Positions 33,729 to 44,298 of a stretch of 64,000 nt of DNA are shown in pieces (position 1 is the stretch's first letter; each line of letters starts with the position of its first letter). The notes under the pieces were generated by a model that saw nothing but the letters and a program-made list of their open reading frames with translations, made no database searches and was not told the DNA's origin. The stretch is from positions 293,111 through 357,110 of the forward strand of contig WPDH01000135.1 of the NCBI GenBank assembly GCA_019137255.1, given 5' to 3'. This DNA comes from Corinectria fuckeliana. Taxonomy: Eukaryota > Ascomycota > Sordariomycetes > Hypocreales > Nectriaceae. The position numbers and the translations under genes are program-made.

Positions 33729-35626
33729 CTAGACACGTTCGTGGTATGTAGTTGTCCCTTTGCCAACCTCGGACCCGAGCTTCGAGTCCGCAGCATTGGC
33801 AATACGAGTCGCCTCAGCTTTGATAAATGCCTGCGGTCGCTTGCGCTGAGTCAAGTCCGGCTTTCCGCAAACGATGATGGACGGGTGCTGCATGAATATC
33901 TCGTCCATATCCTCGAGCGTACGGCGAGAGGTTTCTGGGTAGAGGCAGAAAACAACGGGGAAGTAAGCCCAGCAGAGGATGACGTAGACTGCGACTGTTA
34001 GCAACTACCATTCAAAAGACAGTCTTACTTGAAGCCACTTACTCAGGTAGAACTTCCAACGAAGGTTGTTGACGCCAACCTTGGTAAACTGCGTCACGAT
34101 GAATCCGCCCATCCAGTTCGTTGCAGTGGCCGCAGCAGCACCGCGGGTTCGCCAGCCCAGCGAGTTGATCTCCGAGTTGTAGACCCAGGGCACTTTGGCA
34201 AAGCTAGTTCCGTAGAAGAAGTAATACATGAAGAACATTGCCGTGGTGACCTTGCCAAGCTGTCAACTGGTCAGTGGAGCGGATTTGTGAAACGGGTTTC
34301 GGTTCACTTACAAGCTTCTCACGTGAAGGATCACTCTCGGCCGTCTTCAAGCAGAGGGAAGCAACGAGATAGCAAGAGCCCATGGTCACCGAGCCGTACA
34401 GCATCATCCTGATTTGTTAGTTTGGTTGATGCACCATGCTTGGAACTGAGGGCCACTCACTTTCGGCGTCCGAAGCGATCAATGATCAGCAGGCAACAGC
34501 AAGCGCTGAACAAGTAAATGGTTCCATTGACACTGTTTTTCGGAAGTCAGCATGGAAGAGATTCCAGGTTACAGACTTTCGAGAGGCGTACCCAGTCATC
34601 AAGCGACTATCTTGCTCACTCAAGCCAACACTCTGCTGCAATAGAGTCGGTAGATAGTACCCGAGCGCATTTACACCACTGAATTGTTGCATGAACTGCG
34701 TGCCGCACGAAAGCAAGAGTCTTCGGAGGTTCTGCGTCTTGTCGCGGCAGCACAGCACGTCGCCAATGGGGACTCGGTCCTTTCTCTCTAAATCGACGGC
34801 AGACCGGATAGAGAGATACTGCGCAGTTACGGCGGGGTCATCAATGCTCAAGTTTCTTCCCTCCAGTCGCGCAATAACACTCAAAGCCTCGTCGTGTCGG
34901 TCCTGCATCGACAGCCACCTGGGCGACTCAGGAACGAGGAGCAGAGCGATGGAGACGACTATCGGGAAGACCAGCTGGAACCCAAGCGGGAAGCGCCACT
35001 GAAGCGCACTGCCTTGGAAATAGAGGCCGTAGTTCATCCAGTTGGCGAGACAGAAGGCGGCAGTGTTGGACAGTGATCCGACAACGACGAGCTTTCCGCG
35101 GATGCGAGCCTTGGAGCACTCAGCTTGGTAGACAGGACATGTCGACGAGGTCAGCCCCATGCCGAAGCCGTTGATCAATCGGCCTATGATCATCTGGGGA
35201 AGATGCCAAGAGGTAATTTGTAGAATCGCGCCAATGACATTGCAGAGAAGCCCGATGGCCACTGTTTTCTTTCGGCCGAGTTTATCGCCAGCGGTAAATG
35301 TAGTGATTGCACCGAAGAAAGCTCCCAGCTGTTGAGCCGTTAGTAGTCTTCTTTACAATGTTCGGAGGGAGGCGTACCGAGAAGCAACTAGACGTGATGC
35401 CGGAGATGTTCGGGTGGCTCGTCTCCGGGAAGTGTTTCTTGAAGTCGGCCGAGATGAGAACACCGGAGAAGACGCCCTGGTCATAGCCAAACCATGCCAT
35501 GGAACTTCAACAACGTTAGCCAGAGGTTGATGGAGAGACCAAGGTGATTTACCAGGCATTGGCAACGGTGATGGCGGTGATGAGCGGCGGCCCGCTGAGC
35601 CGGTCCGAAAGACCTTTCTTTGCCAT
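33729..35626 (-). CDS. MFS sugar transporter (HXT/hexose transporter family)
   Basis: Starts at the ATG at 35626 (MAKKGLSDRLSGPPLITAITVANA) and reads through several short introns to 33729. Family signatures are clear: GYDQGVFSGVLIS at helix 1, DKLGRKKTVAIGLLCNVIGA (the GR[KR] loop), GRLINGFGMGLTSSTCPVYQAE, the PESPRWL motif at the end of the first half, QFMQQFSGVNALGYYLPTLL in helix 7, and PETSRRTLEDMDEIF after helix 12. About 12 membrane helices, plasma membrane. It should import a sugar or sugar acid by proton symport. It is divergent from the reductase gene at 36516 and heads a block of sugar-acid type enzymes, so it probably supplies their substrate (inference). Confidence 0.93.
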
Positions 35627-36515
35627 TGTGCCTCTGAAGAAGCAATATGGACTTAGATTGATGGCTTGACGTGTCGACTGAGGCGCTCTGCAGTGCTGCT
35701 CAACAGACCAGTGTTAACCGAGGCCGGACACCTCGATCATGGAGATCGAAGATATCTCAAGAATAGAAGGCTGGAGTGCGGTGGCGGCGAGGTGCTGATC
35801 ATCTACAAGAACAGCCAAAGAGGAGAGGGATCCTGCAGCACTAAATAGTCGTGTGACTCTCTGGCGAGCGCAGTGTCGTAGACAGGAGGTTGATGAAGGG
35901 TGCAACCGAGGCGCCAGGGTTGCAAGAGGAGAGAGTCAGCCACAAGAACGACGATGAGGATGTTCGCCCAAGCAAGTCCCTAGTTTTTGACCAGTAGCCC
36001 ACGACATCAAGCACCAACCCCCAGTACAGCAACCTACAATAGGGGATATCGGGGCCTGGCACTTTTCCCCGGGAATCGTCATGCGGAGAAGAAGGACTCG
36101 ACAGATGTCAACCCGTGATCCCCACGGGGTAGCGCGGTCCCGCTTCCGCTGGGGACCACTGCAAGCGTAGATCGAAACTGAATGAGTACTACATAGTATT
36201 AGACAGTCGGCTATTCGTAGCTTGCAAGCCGGCTTCGGGATGGGCGGCAGACCCGCTGGAGGCGTTGGAAGTGGTCTGACTGGCGGGGGGAGGCGGCATC
36301 GAGGGTAACGGTAACCTCGAACCAGGCCGGTGTAGCTACAAATATCTTGTTCCCGATTCCATGGCACCCGGCCTGTTACCGGAATGCCGAGAAGTTAGGG
36401 CGCTGTGCAGTCCCGCACTATTCCCCGCATCAGTCAATTCATCGCAATTGGCGTTTCAGTTTTCCATGCTTCGTCCTTTCACATACGAACACTCAAGCAA
36501 CAACCCGCAAGCACA
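35627..36515. promoter_or_regulatory. Divergent promoter of the sugar transporter and the reductase
   Basis: This 889-base region separates the starts of the MFS sugar transporter (minus) and the extended SDR (plus). It carries GGCGGGGGGAGGCGGCAT at 36282-36299, a motif repeated in the other promoters of this cluster. No gene seen inside. Confidence 0.5.
36282..36299 (+). promoter_or_regulatory. Shared cluster motif, copy 1
   Basis: GGCGGGGGGAGGCGGCAT, 217 bases upstream of the reductase start. It matches copies at 37874 and 39229 at nearly all positions. Candidate binding site of a Zn2Cys6 or zinc-finger regulator. Confidence 0.45.
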
Positions 36516-37588
36516 ATGTCCACCGCAGACCACAAGTTTGTTCTCGTCACCGGAGCCACCGGCTTCATCGGCGCTCACATCGTCGACGCGCTTCTCAACC
36601 GTGGAATCCGAGTGCGGGGAGCAACCCGGTCCCTGGCCAAAGGCGATGCCATGATCAAGGCCCGACCGCAACATGCGAAGAACCTCGAGTTTGTGCTAAT
36701 AGACGACTTCGAAAACCCCGGGGGCCTGGTCGAGGCCGTTCAGGGAGTCGACGGAGTCATCCACACCGCGAGTGTAAGTCAGCAGCCATCGCAGGGAAAT
36801 CGGAACTGACGCTTTGCCAGCCCTTCACCTACGACACCAAAGACAACGAGAAAGAACTCATCTTGCCCGCCATCAACGGAGTCCGCGCCATCGTCGACGC
36901 CGCCGCAGCCAACCCCGACATCACGCGCGTCGTCATCACCTCGTCCTTCGCATCCGTTCTCGACGCCAACCGCAAAGGCCCTCCGTACTTTACTTACACC
37001 GGAGCTGACTGGAACCCCCTCACGTACGAGGAGTCCGTCGACCCTGCCACGAGCGCTGTCATTGCCTACCGCGGGTCGAAGAAGTTTGCAGAGCTGGAGG
37101 CGTGGAACTTCGTCAAGGAGAAGAAGCCGACCTTTGACATTGTGGCCCTCTGCCCGCCCATGACGTTCGGTCCCGTGGTTCACCCTGTGGCCAGCGTGGA
37201 CAAGCTCAACGAGTCGAATGCGATGCTCTGGCGGGTTGCGACGGGGGCGAAGCCGTTGCCGGTGTCTCGCGTGCCCTTCTGGATTGACGTCAGAGATCTC
37301 GCCGTTGCCCATGTCGAGGCCCTTCTCAGGGGCGATGCGGGACGGAAGAGGTATACCCTCGCTTCGCCGGAGCGGTTCTCGTACGGATTGGCATCTAAGA
37401 TCATGGCTGAGGATTTCGAGGATCTACGTGACTCTGTGACGCAGGAGGACCAGTTCATCGACGACAGCCATGGTCTAGATGGGGAGACGGCTGCGAAGGA
37501 CCTTGGCATCGAGTACCATTCTTTTAGAGATGCTGTCAGGGACCTCGTAACCCAAGCTATCTCGATGAAGGAGGAAACAGCAAAATAG
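36516..37588 (+). CDS. Extended-SDR NAD(P)H-dependent reductase (dihydroflavonol reductase/Gre2-like)
   Basis: Exons 36516-36773 and 36821-37588 give 341 residues. The Rossmann motif VLVTGATGFIGAHIVDALL lies at about residues 9-27, followed by VRGATRSLAK, the VDGVIHTAS strand, TRVVITSSFASV with the catalytic Ser/Thr region, and YRGSKKFAE with the YxxxK pair. ALCPPMTFGP and FWIDVRDLAVAHVEAL are also typical of the Gre2/dihydroflavonol-4-reductase group. It should reduce an aldehyde or ketone with NADPH in the cytosol. Its position between a sugar transporter and sugar-acid enzymes suggests reduction of a sugar-derived carbonyl compound (inference). Confidence 0.92.
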
Positions 37589-38130
37589 ACTAGACCACGT
37601 AAATACAATAGCTGGTCCGTAGTAACCCTCTAACAACATCATTTCACTACCGAGCTATTAACTGCAAAGAAGCCACCAATGTTGCTTCATATTATCCTTC
37701 GTTAGCTTGCTACGTCCGTTCCCGGTCACGTCTCGCGCGTGGACAACGCGCTATCTAGATATAGTTCCACACCATCAATCGCACCAGCATAGACCAGTCT
37801 CCAATTCCCCAAGATCGCATAGCCTTCTCCCCAAGCATTAGTACCTCCACTTCCCCGACCTTGGTCTGTTAACGGCGGGGAGAGGCGGCATTTGTTCCCG
37901 CAACACCAAGCTCATCTCGTATGGCCAGTCAGCTAGATCGTCAAGTTCCGGTGAGCTAGTTCTAGCTAGCTATGGGGCTTTCAGCAGCTGAAAACGCCTC
38001 ACACTGCGGGTCCCTGGAGAAAACGGTTCTCGGTACAGTTCGCATATATGAGCTTCCGGATCTGCTCGTCTACAAACCACCAAGGTACAGTACTGTGAAA
38101 CAGACGACCGTCACTACGCTATTCAACCTG
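37589..38130. other. Intergenic region with cluster motif
   Basis: Between the reductase and the dehydrogenase remnant. It contains the second copy of the shared G-rich motif at 37874-37891 and looks like the former promoter of the broken dehydrogenase. The frame from 37972 runs into the remnant but its first part has no recognisable protein. Confidence 0.45.
37874..37891 (+). promoter_or_regulatory. Shared cluster motif, copy 2
   Basis: GGCGGGGAGAGGCGGCAT, about 240 bases upstream of the alcohol dehydrogenase remnant and in the same orientation as copies 1 and 3. Confidence 0.45.
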
Positions 38131-38324
38131 TATCCTGACGCTTTTGAAGGATTTGCCATTCAATCGGCTGATAATGGACCAGCCTAAAAAGGGTTGAGGT
38201 ATGTCGAGTATTGGATGATGCTAACCTGCCAAGTGCTTGCTGATCCGGCCAGTTCAAACCGAAGCCCTTTGGCGACCCTGATATCGATGTAAAGATCATT
38301 GCTTGCGGCGTGTGTGACTCTGAT
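38131..38324 (+). pseudogene. 5' fragment of a zinc-dependent alcohol dehydrogenase (ADH-C type)
   Basis: YPDAFEGFAIQSADNGPA at 38131-38184 and, after an apparent intron (GTATGT at 38199, CAG ending at 38252), FKPKPFGDPDIDVKIIACGVCDSD up to 38324 match the N terminus of NADP-dependent cinnamyl/ADH-C type dehydrogenases. The C in GVC is the catalytic-zinc ligand. A TAA at 38185 interrupts the first piece, no ATG stands before YPDAF, the two pieces are out of phase, and the remaining roughly 300 residues are missing. It stops 28 bases from the end of the truncated aldolase on the other strand. A dead fragment left by a deletion. Confidence 0.75.
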
Positions 38325-38349
38325 CGTTGGTGCACAAATCTCAACCTGT

Positions 38350-38988
38350 CTAGATGGCGACTCCGGAGAAGGCAAAGTACGGCTCCGCGCTGGAGGGGAA
38401 GACCTCGGACACCGGCGCGGTGGTTTCTGCGACGCGTGCGAGCTTCCCGACGCTGCCGCAGGTGAACTTGGTGCCGATGATGTTGGGATGGCTCGCCAAG
38501 CTGATCAGCTGGTCCGAGTCTAGGTCGATGCCTGCCACGGCGCCGGGGTAGTTGTAGATGATCAAGGGGAGCGGGCTCTGGTCTGCAACTTGAAGGAAGA
38601 ACTTGTCGATTGTCGGGCCGTCCATTGCCCACTTGAAGAAGCTGGGGACCAGGGTGAGGACTGCATCGCCGCCGGCATCGGCAGCATCGCAGCATAGACG
38701 CATCGTGCCCTGGATGGATTGGTCTGAAGCCCCAACGATAACGGGCAGGTGGGAGAAGCCGGCTGCGTCAAGGGCGTCTCGAGTAGTCTTGTTGACCTGG
38801 TGTCTCTCCTCGGGACTGAGATATACCGCCTCGCCGTTAGATCCGTTTGTCACGATGCCGGCGACTCCAGCTCTCGCCAGGCGAACCGCATGCTCTCGGA
38901 TTGTGTCATCGTCGAGGGTTTTGTCGTTGTCATCGGCGTAGAAGACTTGAGTGGGTGCGTAGATTCCAGGTAACAGCGTCTTAGGCAT
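38350..38988 (-). pseudogene. C-terminally truncated DapA-family aldolase (L-threo-3-deoxyhexulosonate aldolase-like)
   Basis: From the ATG at 38988 (MPKTLLPGIYAPTQVFY) 211 residues can be read; the frame is open up to 39075. Family members have about 310. The TIM-barrel start GIYAPTQVFYADDNDKTLD, the NGSNGEAVYLSPEER loop, LPVIVGASDQSIQGTMRLC, the catalytic Tyr in LIIYNYPG and the Schiff-base Lys in IIGTKFTCGSVGK are present. It breaks off after AEPYFAFSGVAI with a TAG, losing the last strand and C-terminal helices, so it is probably inactive. The group includes fungal LGA1/GaaC aldolases, which split 2-keto-3-deoxy-L-galactonate to pyruvate and L-glyceraldehyde. Divergent from the dehydratase gene, which would make its substrate. 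Confidence 0.8.
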
Positions 38989-39522
38989 TGTGGCGGTATT
39001 GCACAGACGAATACCGCGCTTGTTGGGAGGTATGAGGACAGGATGACGGGCAGAAACTTGGAAGAACGCAGGCATGTAAGTCCCTTCTACCCATAATTAT
39101 CTCCATCGCGAACCCCCTCGCATTTTCCGCATGGAGTCCTCCGCCCCTGTTCCACGTGCCATGTCGTGATAGTGGAACACCAGCACAAGACAGCGAAGAT
39201 GACAAGCGGCTTCGGAGTCGCGGCCAACGGCGGGGGAAGGCGGCAACTCCACCACGATCCGTTCTCCAGAGCTCCTCCGCAGATCCCCACGCCTCCACAG
39301 ATGGTCAACGAGTCGTGTGTCTCGGGGCAAGGCGGCATACCACCATAAGCCGTTGATCTTCTCCCTGTCGTGATGTGACGGAAGATGGCTGCATGTAGAG
39401 TGAGACATGATCCGCAGACAATATCAACTTCGCTTGTCCTGCGAATTCCACCGGCTTTGTGCAACCATCTTCGTCTACATGTCGGCAGTCATCTAGTTCA
39501 CAGCCTGTTCTTCATTCTCAAA
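38989..39522. promoter_or_regulatory. Divergent promoter of aldolase and dehydratase
   Basis: A 534-base region between the two opposite starts. It holds a full copy of the shared motif at 39229-39246 and a partial one at 39323-39338. No gene of its own is seen. Confidence 0.55.
39229..39246 (+). promoter_or_regulatory. Shared cluster motif, copy 3
   Basis: GGCGGGGGAAGGCGGCAA, 241 bases upstream of the aldolase start and 277 upstream of the dehydratase start. A partial copy (CGGGGCAAGGCGGCAT) lies at 39323-39338. Confidence 0.45.
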
Positions 39523-41060
39523 ATGGGTTCCCTTTCCGGTATCACTGAGCACGATGTTACCATCACCGGCTTCAAGGTCACAGACTTGCGGTTCCCGACG
39601 AGTCTAGACGGCGTTGGCTCCGATGCCATGCACGTAGGCACGAACGGCTCGCATCCCTTCCTCCAGCTCGAGACGGACCGCGATGGGTTGATCGGGGAAG
39701 GCATTGTACGTGCTTCCGCTCACTTCCACCGACAGAAAACTAACCAATCTGCTCTAGGCCTTCAGCAACGGCCGCGGCAGCGAATTGATCTGCATGGCGC
39801 TCGACATCTTCGCGAAACGCGTCGTGGGCAAGACGATGCACGAGCTGACCCGGGACATGGGCAAGACCTGGCGATACATGGTGTCCGACTCACAATACCG
39901 ATGGATCGGCCCCGAGAAGAGCGTGACGCATCTGGCCGTCGCAGGCGTCCTCAACGCCGTCTGGGACCTGTGGGGAAAGATCCTCGGCAAGCCCGTGTGG
40001 AGGATCGTCTGCGACATGAGCCCCGAGGAGATTGTGCGATGCATCGACTTCCGATACATCACCGACGTCATCAAGCCGGAGGAGAGCATTGAGATTCTCA
40101 AGAAGACCCAGAAGAACAAGGAGGCCCGTCTGCAAGAGGCCATGGAGAACAGGGCGGTGCCGGCTTACACCACTTCGCCTGGATGGCTGGCTTTCTCCGG
40201 CGATCGCATGAGGGAGGTTCTCGAAGAGACCATTGCGGAGGGATACACAGTGTTCAAGTTCAAGGTCGGAACCAACGTCGAAGCCGATCGCGAACGCCTT
40301 TCAGCAGTCCGCGAGGTTCTGGGATACAACAAGGGCCACCAGATCATGATTGATGCCAACCAAGTATGCGCTTAGCCCGCCCTCACGCATCTCTTCGTCG
40401 GTTTCTAACATGTTTACAGGTCTGGAGCGTCCCGCAAGCTATCGAGTACATGAAGCACTTGGTGGATTTCAAGCCCGTCTTCATAGAGGAGCCCACCAAC
40501 CCAGACGATGTGCTAGGCCACGCCGCCATTCGCAAGGCTCTCAAGCCGTATGGCGTCGGTGTGGCCACGGGAGAGGCAGCCCAGAACCGGGTGACGTTCA
40601 AGCAGCTCCTCCAAGCGGAGGCTACGGACGTCTGCCAGATTGATGCCGTTAGACTCGGTGGCGTCAACGAGTGCCTCGTAAGTCATCTTTCCATGAATGA
40701 ACCCGTCTTGGCGCTGACTTGGTCAAGGCCGTTATGATCATGGCTCTGAAGTTCGACGTCCCCTGCGTGCCCCATAACGGAGCCATGGGTCTGACCGAGC
40801 TGACTTCGCATCTGAGCACCATCGACTATATTGCCATCAGTGGACGGAAGTCAATGCTGGAGAACGCCGATAGTCACCGCGAGAACCTGCGCCATCCCTC
40901 CAGGATTGAGAACGCGCATTACGTCACGCCTCTGGCTCCCGGATATTCCATCGGCTACACCGAGGAGGCCTTGGAGAAGTACACTTACCCGAATGGTAGT
41001 TTCTGGAGCAGTGATATTGGACGGGAGATTATAAACCAGCCTACCGGGGGAGAGTTGTAG
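39523..41060 (+). CDS. Enolase-superfamily sugar-acid dehydratase (L-galactonate/L-fuconate dehydratase-like)
   Basis: Exons 39523-39705, 39758-40363, 40420-40677 and 40728-41060 sum to 459 residues. The sequence closely follows the fungal LGD1/GaaB and L-fuconate dehydratase pattern: ITGFKVTDLRFPTSLDGVGSDAM, GKTWRYMVSDSQYRWIGPEK, VRCIDFRYITDVIKPEE, NRAVPAYTTSPGWL. Catalytic features of the mandelate-racemase subgroup are visible: FKFKVG (KxK), MIDANQVWS (metal Asp), FIEEPTNPDD (metal Glu), ATGEAAQNR (third metal ligand) and PHNGAMG. It should dehydrate an aldonic acid to a 2-keto-3-deoxy acid in the cytosol. It is probably a paralogue rather than LGD1 itself, because several active-site neighbours differ (for example PHNGA instead of PHSGG as I recall it). 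The divergent aldolase would act next. Confidence 0.93.
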
Positions 41061-41125
41061 ATTATGTACTGTATGTAAGAATCGTGGCTGTTTGCGCTTT
41101 CATCCATGTCAATAAACGTCCATAT

Positions 41126-43157
41126 TTATACACGAGATAGAATCCGTTGCTTTCTTTGCACATCCTCTAGAATCGATACAACAGCCTCGAGGCTAGAAAA
41201 GGCCCATGGTCGTATGTTGTTGATGGCAGTGGTCTGGAGTTCGTCAATGTCCAAAACCAGGTGTCGCAAGTCGGGGCTTAGAGACGCGAGGGTAAGCACG
41301 ACGATTGCGCCGAGTGACCTAGCCGCGTTAGATGCTTCAGCAAACATGGAGGAATACGTACGACAACGAAAAGGTCCATGTGTACTGGCTTGGCCCGACC
41401 AAGACTCTCGTGGTGTTGTGGATGTAGCACCTACAGCTTTCGATGCAGAGCGCAGCTTTCTCCACCATGGACTCGGACGTATGTTGCATTCCATGCGCGG
41501 CAATGTAGAGAACAAAAGGCCTATAGATGATATGCCGAGCTGCAAAGTACCGTATTCGCAATACAGGCTCCCGGTCGTTTGACTCAACAGCAGGCGTGCC
41601 GACGCCGAGTGCAGGTCGGTATGCTTCCGGGATGGAAGAGTGCCACGTTTCCAGCTGTGTATGAAGCTCATCGCAAACCGAAATCATCGATGACACATCT
41701 TCGATGGAGAACTCATCGGGAGCCATGAGTGTGGTGGATGACAAGGTCAAGACGTGCTTTTTGCTCGGGTATAAAGAGTTGTGGATGCGATTGAGCAGCC
41801 TACGGATTGAAATCTCCGCAAGATAGCACGTGGACTGCATGAGACCGAGGTTGGTGCAATTCGGGAGGCTGGTTTCGTCAGTCAGCTGCTGAAGCCCGCT
41901 GCGTGGAAGCTCAAGTTCTGCCAGTCGGTCGCATTCCACCAGAAAACAAGACCAAAAGAGTCGGATGATGCTCTCCCGAGAGTTTGGACCCTCTTCCCGA
42001 GGATCAATGCTACCAATGTGTAAGCAGAGTCGACCAGAACCGGGGAGTCTTACCCTGATAGCTTAAACTGGAGAATCATAGAGGCAGAGTAGATCAACCG
42101 CCAGCTCTGCAGCGGACGAACAATGTACGCAAAGTAAACACTAGCCAAGACCAGGGCCTGTGGTAGCAAGAGGCTGTACGAAAAGGACCAGGAAGACTGG
42201 GAGATGAGAGTCGGCATCGCATGTTGCATATAATGCATGCCCGGTGGTGATGTGCTGAATCTTTCAGGGTCTGAGTGAGATGATGCCACGGTCCCGAGGG
42301 CGAATATGACCATGCACAGGGCGGATGCGATGCTTGAGTCAGGGCCCGTCTCCAGGAACTGGGAGTAGATGTCTTGAAATTCGGCCTGGTCTAGGATCGG
42401 ATGGCTGTGATGTGCGGAGTTGAAGAATATGGCAACCAGCTCGTTGGCCACGTCGCGATTAATCTCCATAGACGGCCGCGGGTCCGGCCAGTCGTCGAAT
42501 GACAGTTCAGGGGGCAGTCGACTTCTCGATTCGAGCAGAAAGAATACATCCGTAGGATACTCTCCGATCAGGGCCTTCATGGCCGGCAAGCTCAGCAGGT
42601 AGCTTGAAGAGGTCTTGTGTTTTACTGGGATCGTCAACGGTGGTAGATTTGGCTCTGACTGGAGGTCGAGCCCTGTAAATAACCAAGGAGTGAAGGGGAC
42701 GCCAACGCCTCCTTGAATGCCTGTCATCGGGACTGACGATTGGCTTTGTGGCGACGTCTCGTTTAGGACGTGAGACGCGGACATGGAAGTTCGGTTGTTA
42801 GCCGATAGGGCAGCTATCCTCTCGGACTGGCTCTCCAGGATCGTCTCAATGTCCCGAAGTCGGTTGATGATTTCTCGCGTACCACCAGTGGTATCGATCC
42901 TAGAGCTGATGAGCGTCAATACACACGTGCAACAAATTGCACCACAGACCTCTGAGATGGCAGGTCGTCATATAGGCACTCAACCTCCATCTCCGTGCAG
43001 TTAGAGCATGTCGGTTTCCGAGCATCGCATCGCCGTTTGCTATCAAATCAGCGTCATAGACAGGGACGCGACTCACGCAAGACTCTGGGCCAATGGCCAC
43101 TTACCGACTCCGACAAAAGCTGCACGCCAATGCAACTCGCTTCCTGTTGAAACTCAT
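41126..43157 (-). CDS. Zn(2)Cys6 fungal-specific transcription factor
   Basis: Exons 43157-43105, 43039-42950, 42899-42054, 42009-41362 and 41318-41126 give 609 residues. The zinc cluster crosses the first intron: RVALACSFCRSRKRRCDARKPTCSNCTEMEVECLYDD at about residues 7-45. A short coiled-coil-like helix follows (EIINRLRDIETILESQSERIAAL), a usual dimerisation element. The Fungal_trans region begins near LPPLTIPVKHK...LPAMKALIGEYPTDVFFLLESRSRLPPEL. It ends only 65 bases from the dehydratase stop, tail to tail. Given its place at the edge of the sugar-acid block it is the natural candidate for the cluster regulator and for binding the shared G-rich motif (inference). Confidence 0.9.
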
Positions 43158-43529
43158 ACTTCCAGCCCATCAAGGCTCTACGTTGATCAGCAACACTAAG
43201 AATTTGATGAAGCGAATGACAGTAGCATCACGGGTTCACGGTGAGGGGCCGTTTCGTTTTGTCACCTGACTTGGCCGGCCCTGCATCGGACAAGCTCAAT
43301 CAGGACCGAGCTTACCCTATACCCAATATAATCTACCTTTGTTTCCATTGAAACTGGGATCAAGATAGGTCAGCAGAAGAGATCATGCAGAGGGAGCTAT
43401 GTAACAGATCACGTGATGCCATTGGCAGGATGCATAATCTCCTATCAACGTTATGTGGCGAGCTAAGAACTTACATGGCGAGCGAATTTCGCGGTCGAAG
43501 ATATTACGACACGTCTCACTTGTTTCTTT
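43158..43529. other. Divergent intergenic region
   Basis: Promoter region between the regulator (minus) and the DUF4396 gene (plus). No copy of the shared sugar-acid cluster motif is seen here. Confidence 0.5.
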
Positions 43530-44298
43530 ATGCTTCAAAACACTGTATCTCGATCCTCGCCATTTAAAACTGGTCTTCTCATGAACCGTGCAAATCATGC
43601 CTTTCATCTCGGTGGGGTGCGTTTTCTGCGCCCCGCGACGCGAATGGCCCGAGTGACGCCTCTATTGCCAACCCAAGATGCTCCCATGGTCCTTTCGACT
43701 TCAGCAAGACAATGGGGGTGCACCAAAACCACCAAAGCTTGTCATCGAAGCTACGGTCGCGAAAAGCCCATACCCCTATCCGTCCGTTCGTCGTACTTCT
43801 GGACTTCAAGACCAACATGGAATCGCGCTTCGGTCAACACTTTGCGATGTCTCGCTGGGTGTACTCTCGGAGATTTCACGGCCATGTGGCTACTCCAGTT
43901 GAACTATCCAGACCTCGGGATGGGAGTGATTATGCCGATATCGAGTGAGTGAACCACAGCAGTGCTTCGTTGAGATGGACAGTGCTAACACGGACCTCTG
44001 TGAAGTGATTTCCGGAATCTCAACCTCGATTCTATTGGAGACTGTGTTGCTTCGCCTTGGCCGCGATGCACTCCCCTGGGTTGTTGCCGCCAAGACGGCC
44101 GTCGGGATGAGCTTCATTTCCATGGTTACCATGGAGATTGCTGAGAACGCCGTCGACTTTTATCTCACAGGAGGAACGGTGTCGTTTGATTCTCCCACGT
44201 TTTGGGCTGCGGCTGCGGCTTCTATGGCTGCAGGCTTCCTTGCGCCCCTTCCATACAACTACATTCGTCTGCGAAAGTTTGGAAAGTCTTGTCACTAG
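43530..44298 (+). CDS. DUF4396 membrane protein
   Basis: Exons 43530-43944 and 44006-44298 sum to 235 residues. The conserved part begins with NTLRCLAGCTLGDFTAMW and continues, across the intron, through ISGISTSILLETVLLRLG, AAKTAVGMSFISMVTMEIAENAVDFYLTGG and WAAAAASMAAGFLAPLPYNYIRLRKFGKSCH. This matches DUF4396, a family of small membrane proteins in bacteria and fungi with the CTLGD and E-x3-N-x2-D-x3-TGG motifs. Four hydrophobic helices are likely. The first 90 residues are basic, rich in Arg/Ser/Thr and without acids, compatible with a mitochondrial presequence, and another ATG at 43581 could also start it. Function unknown. Confidence 0.78.
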
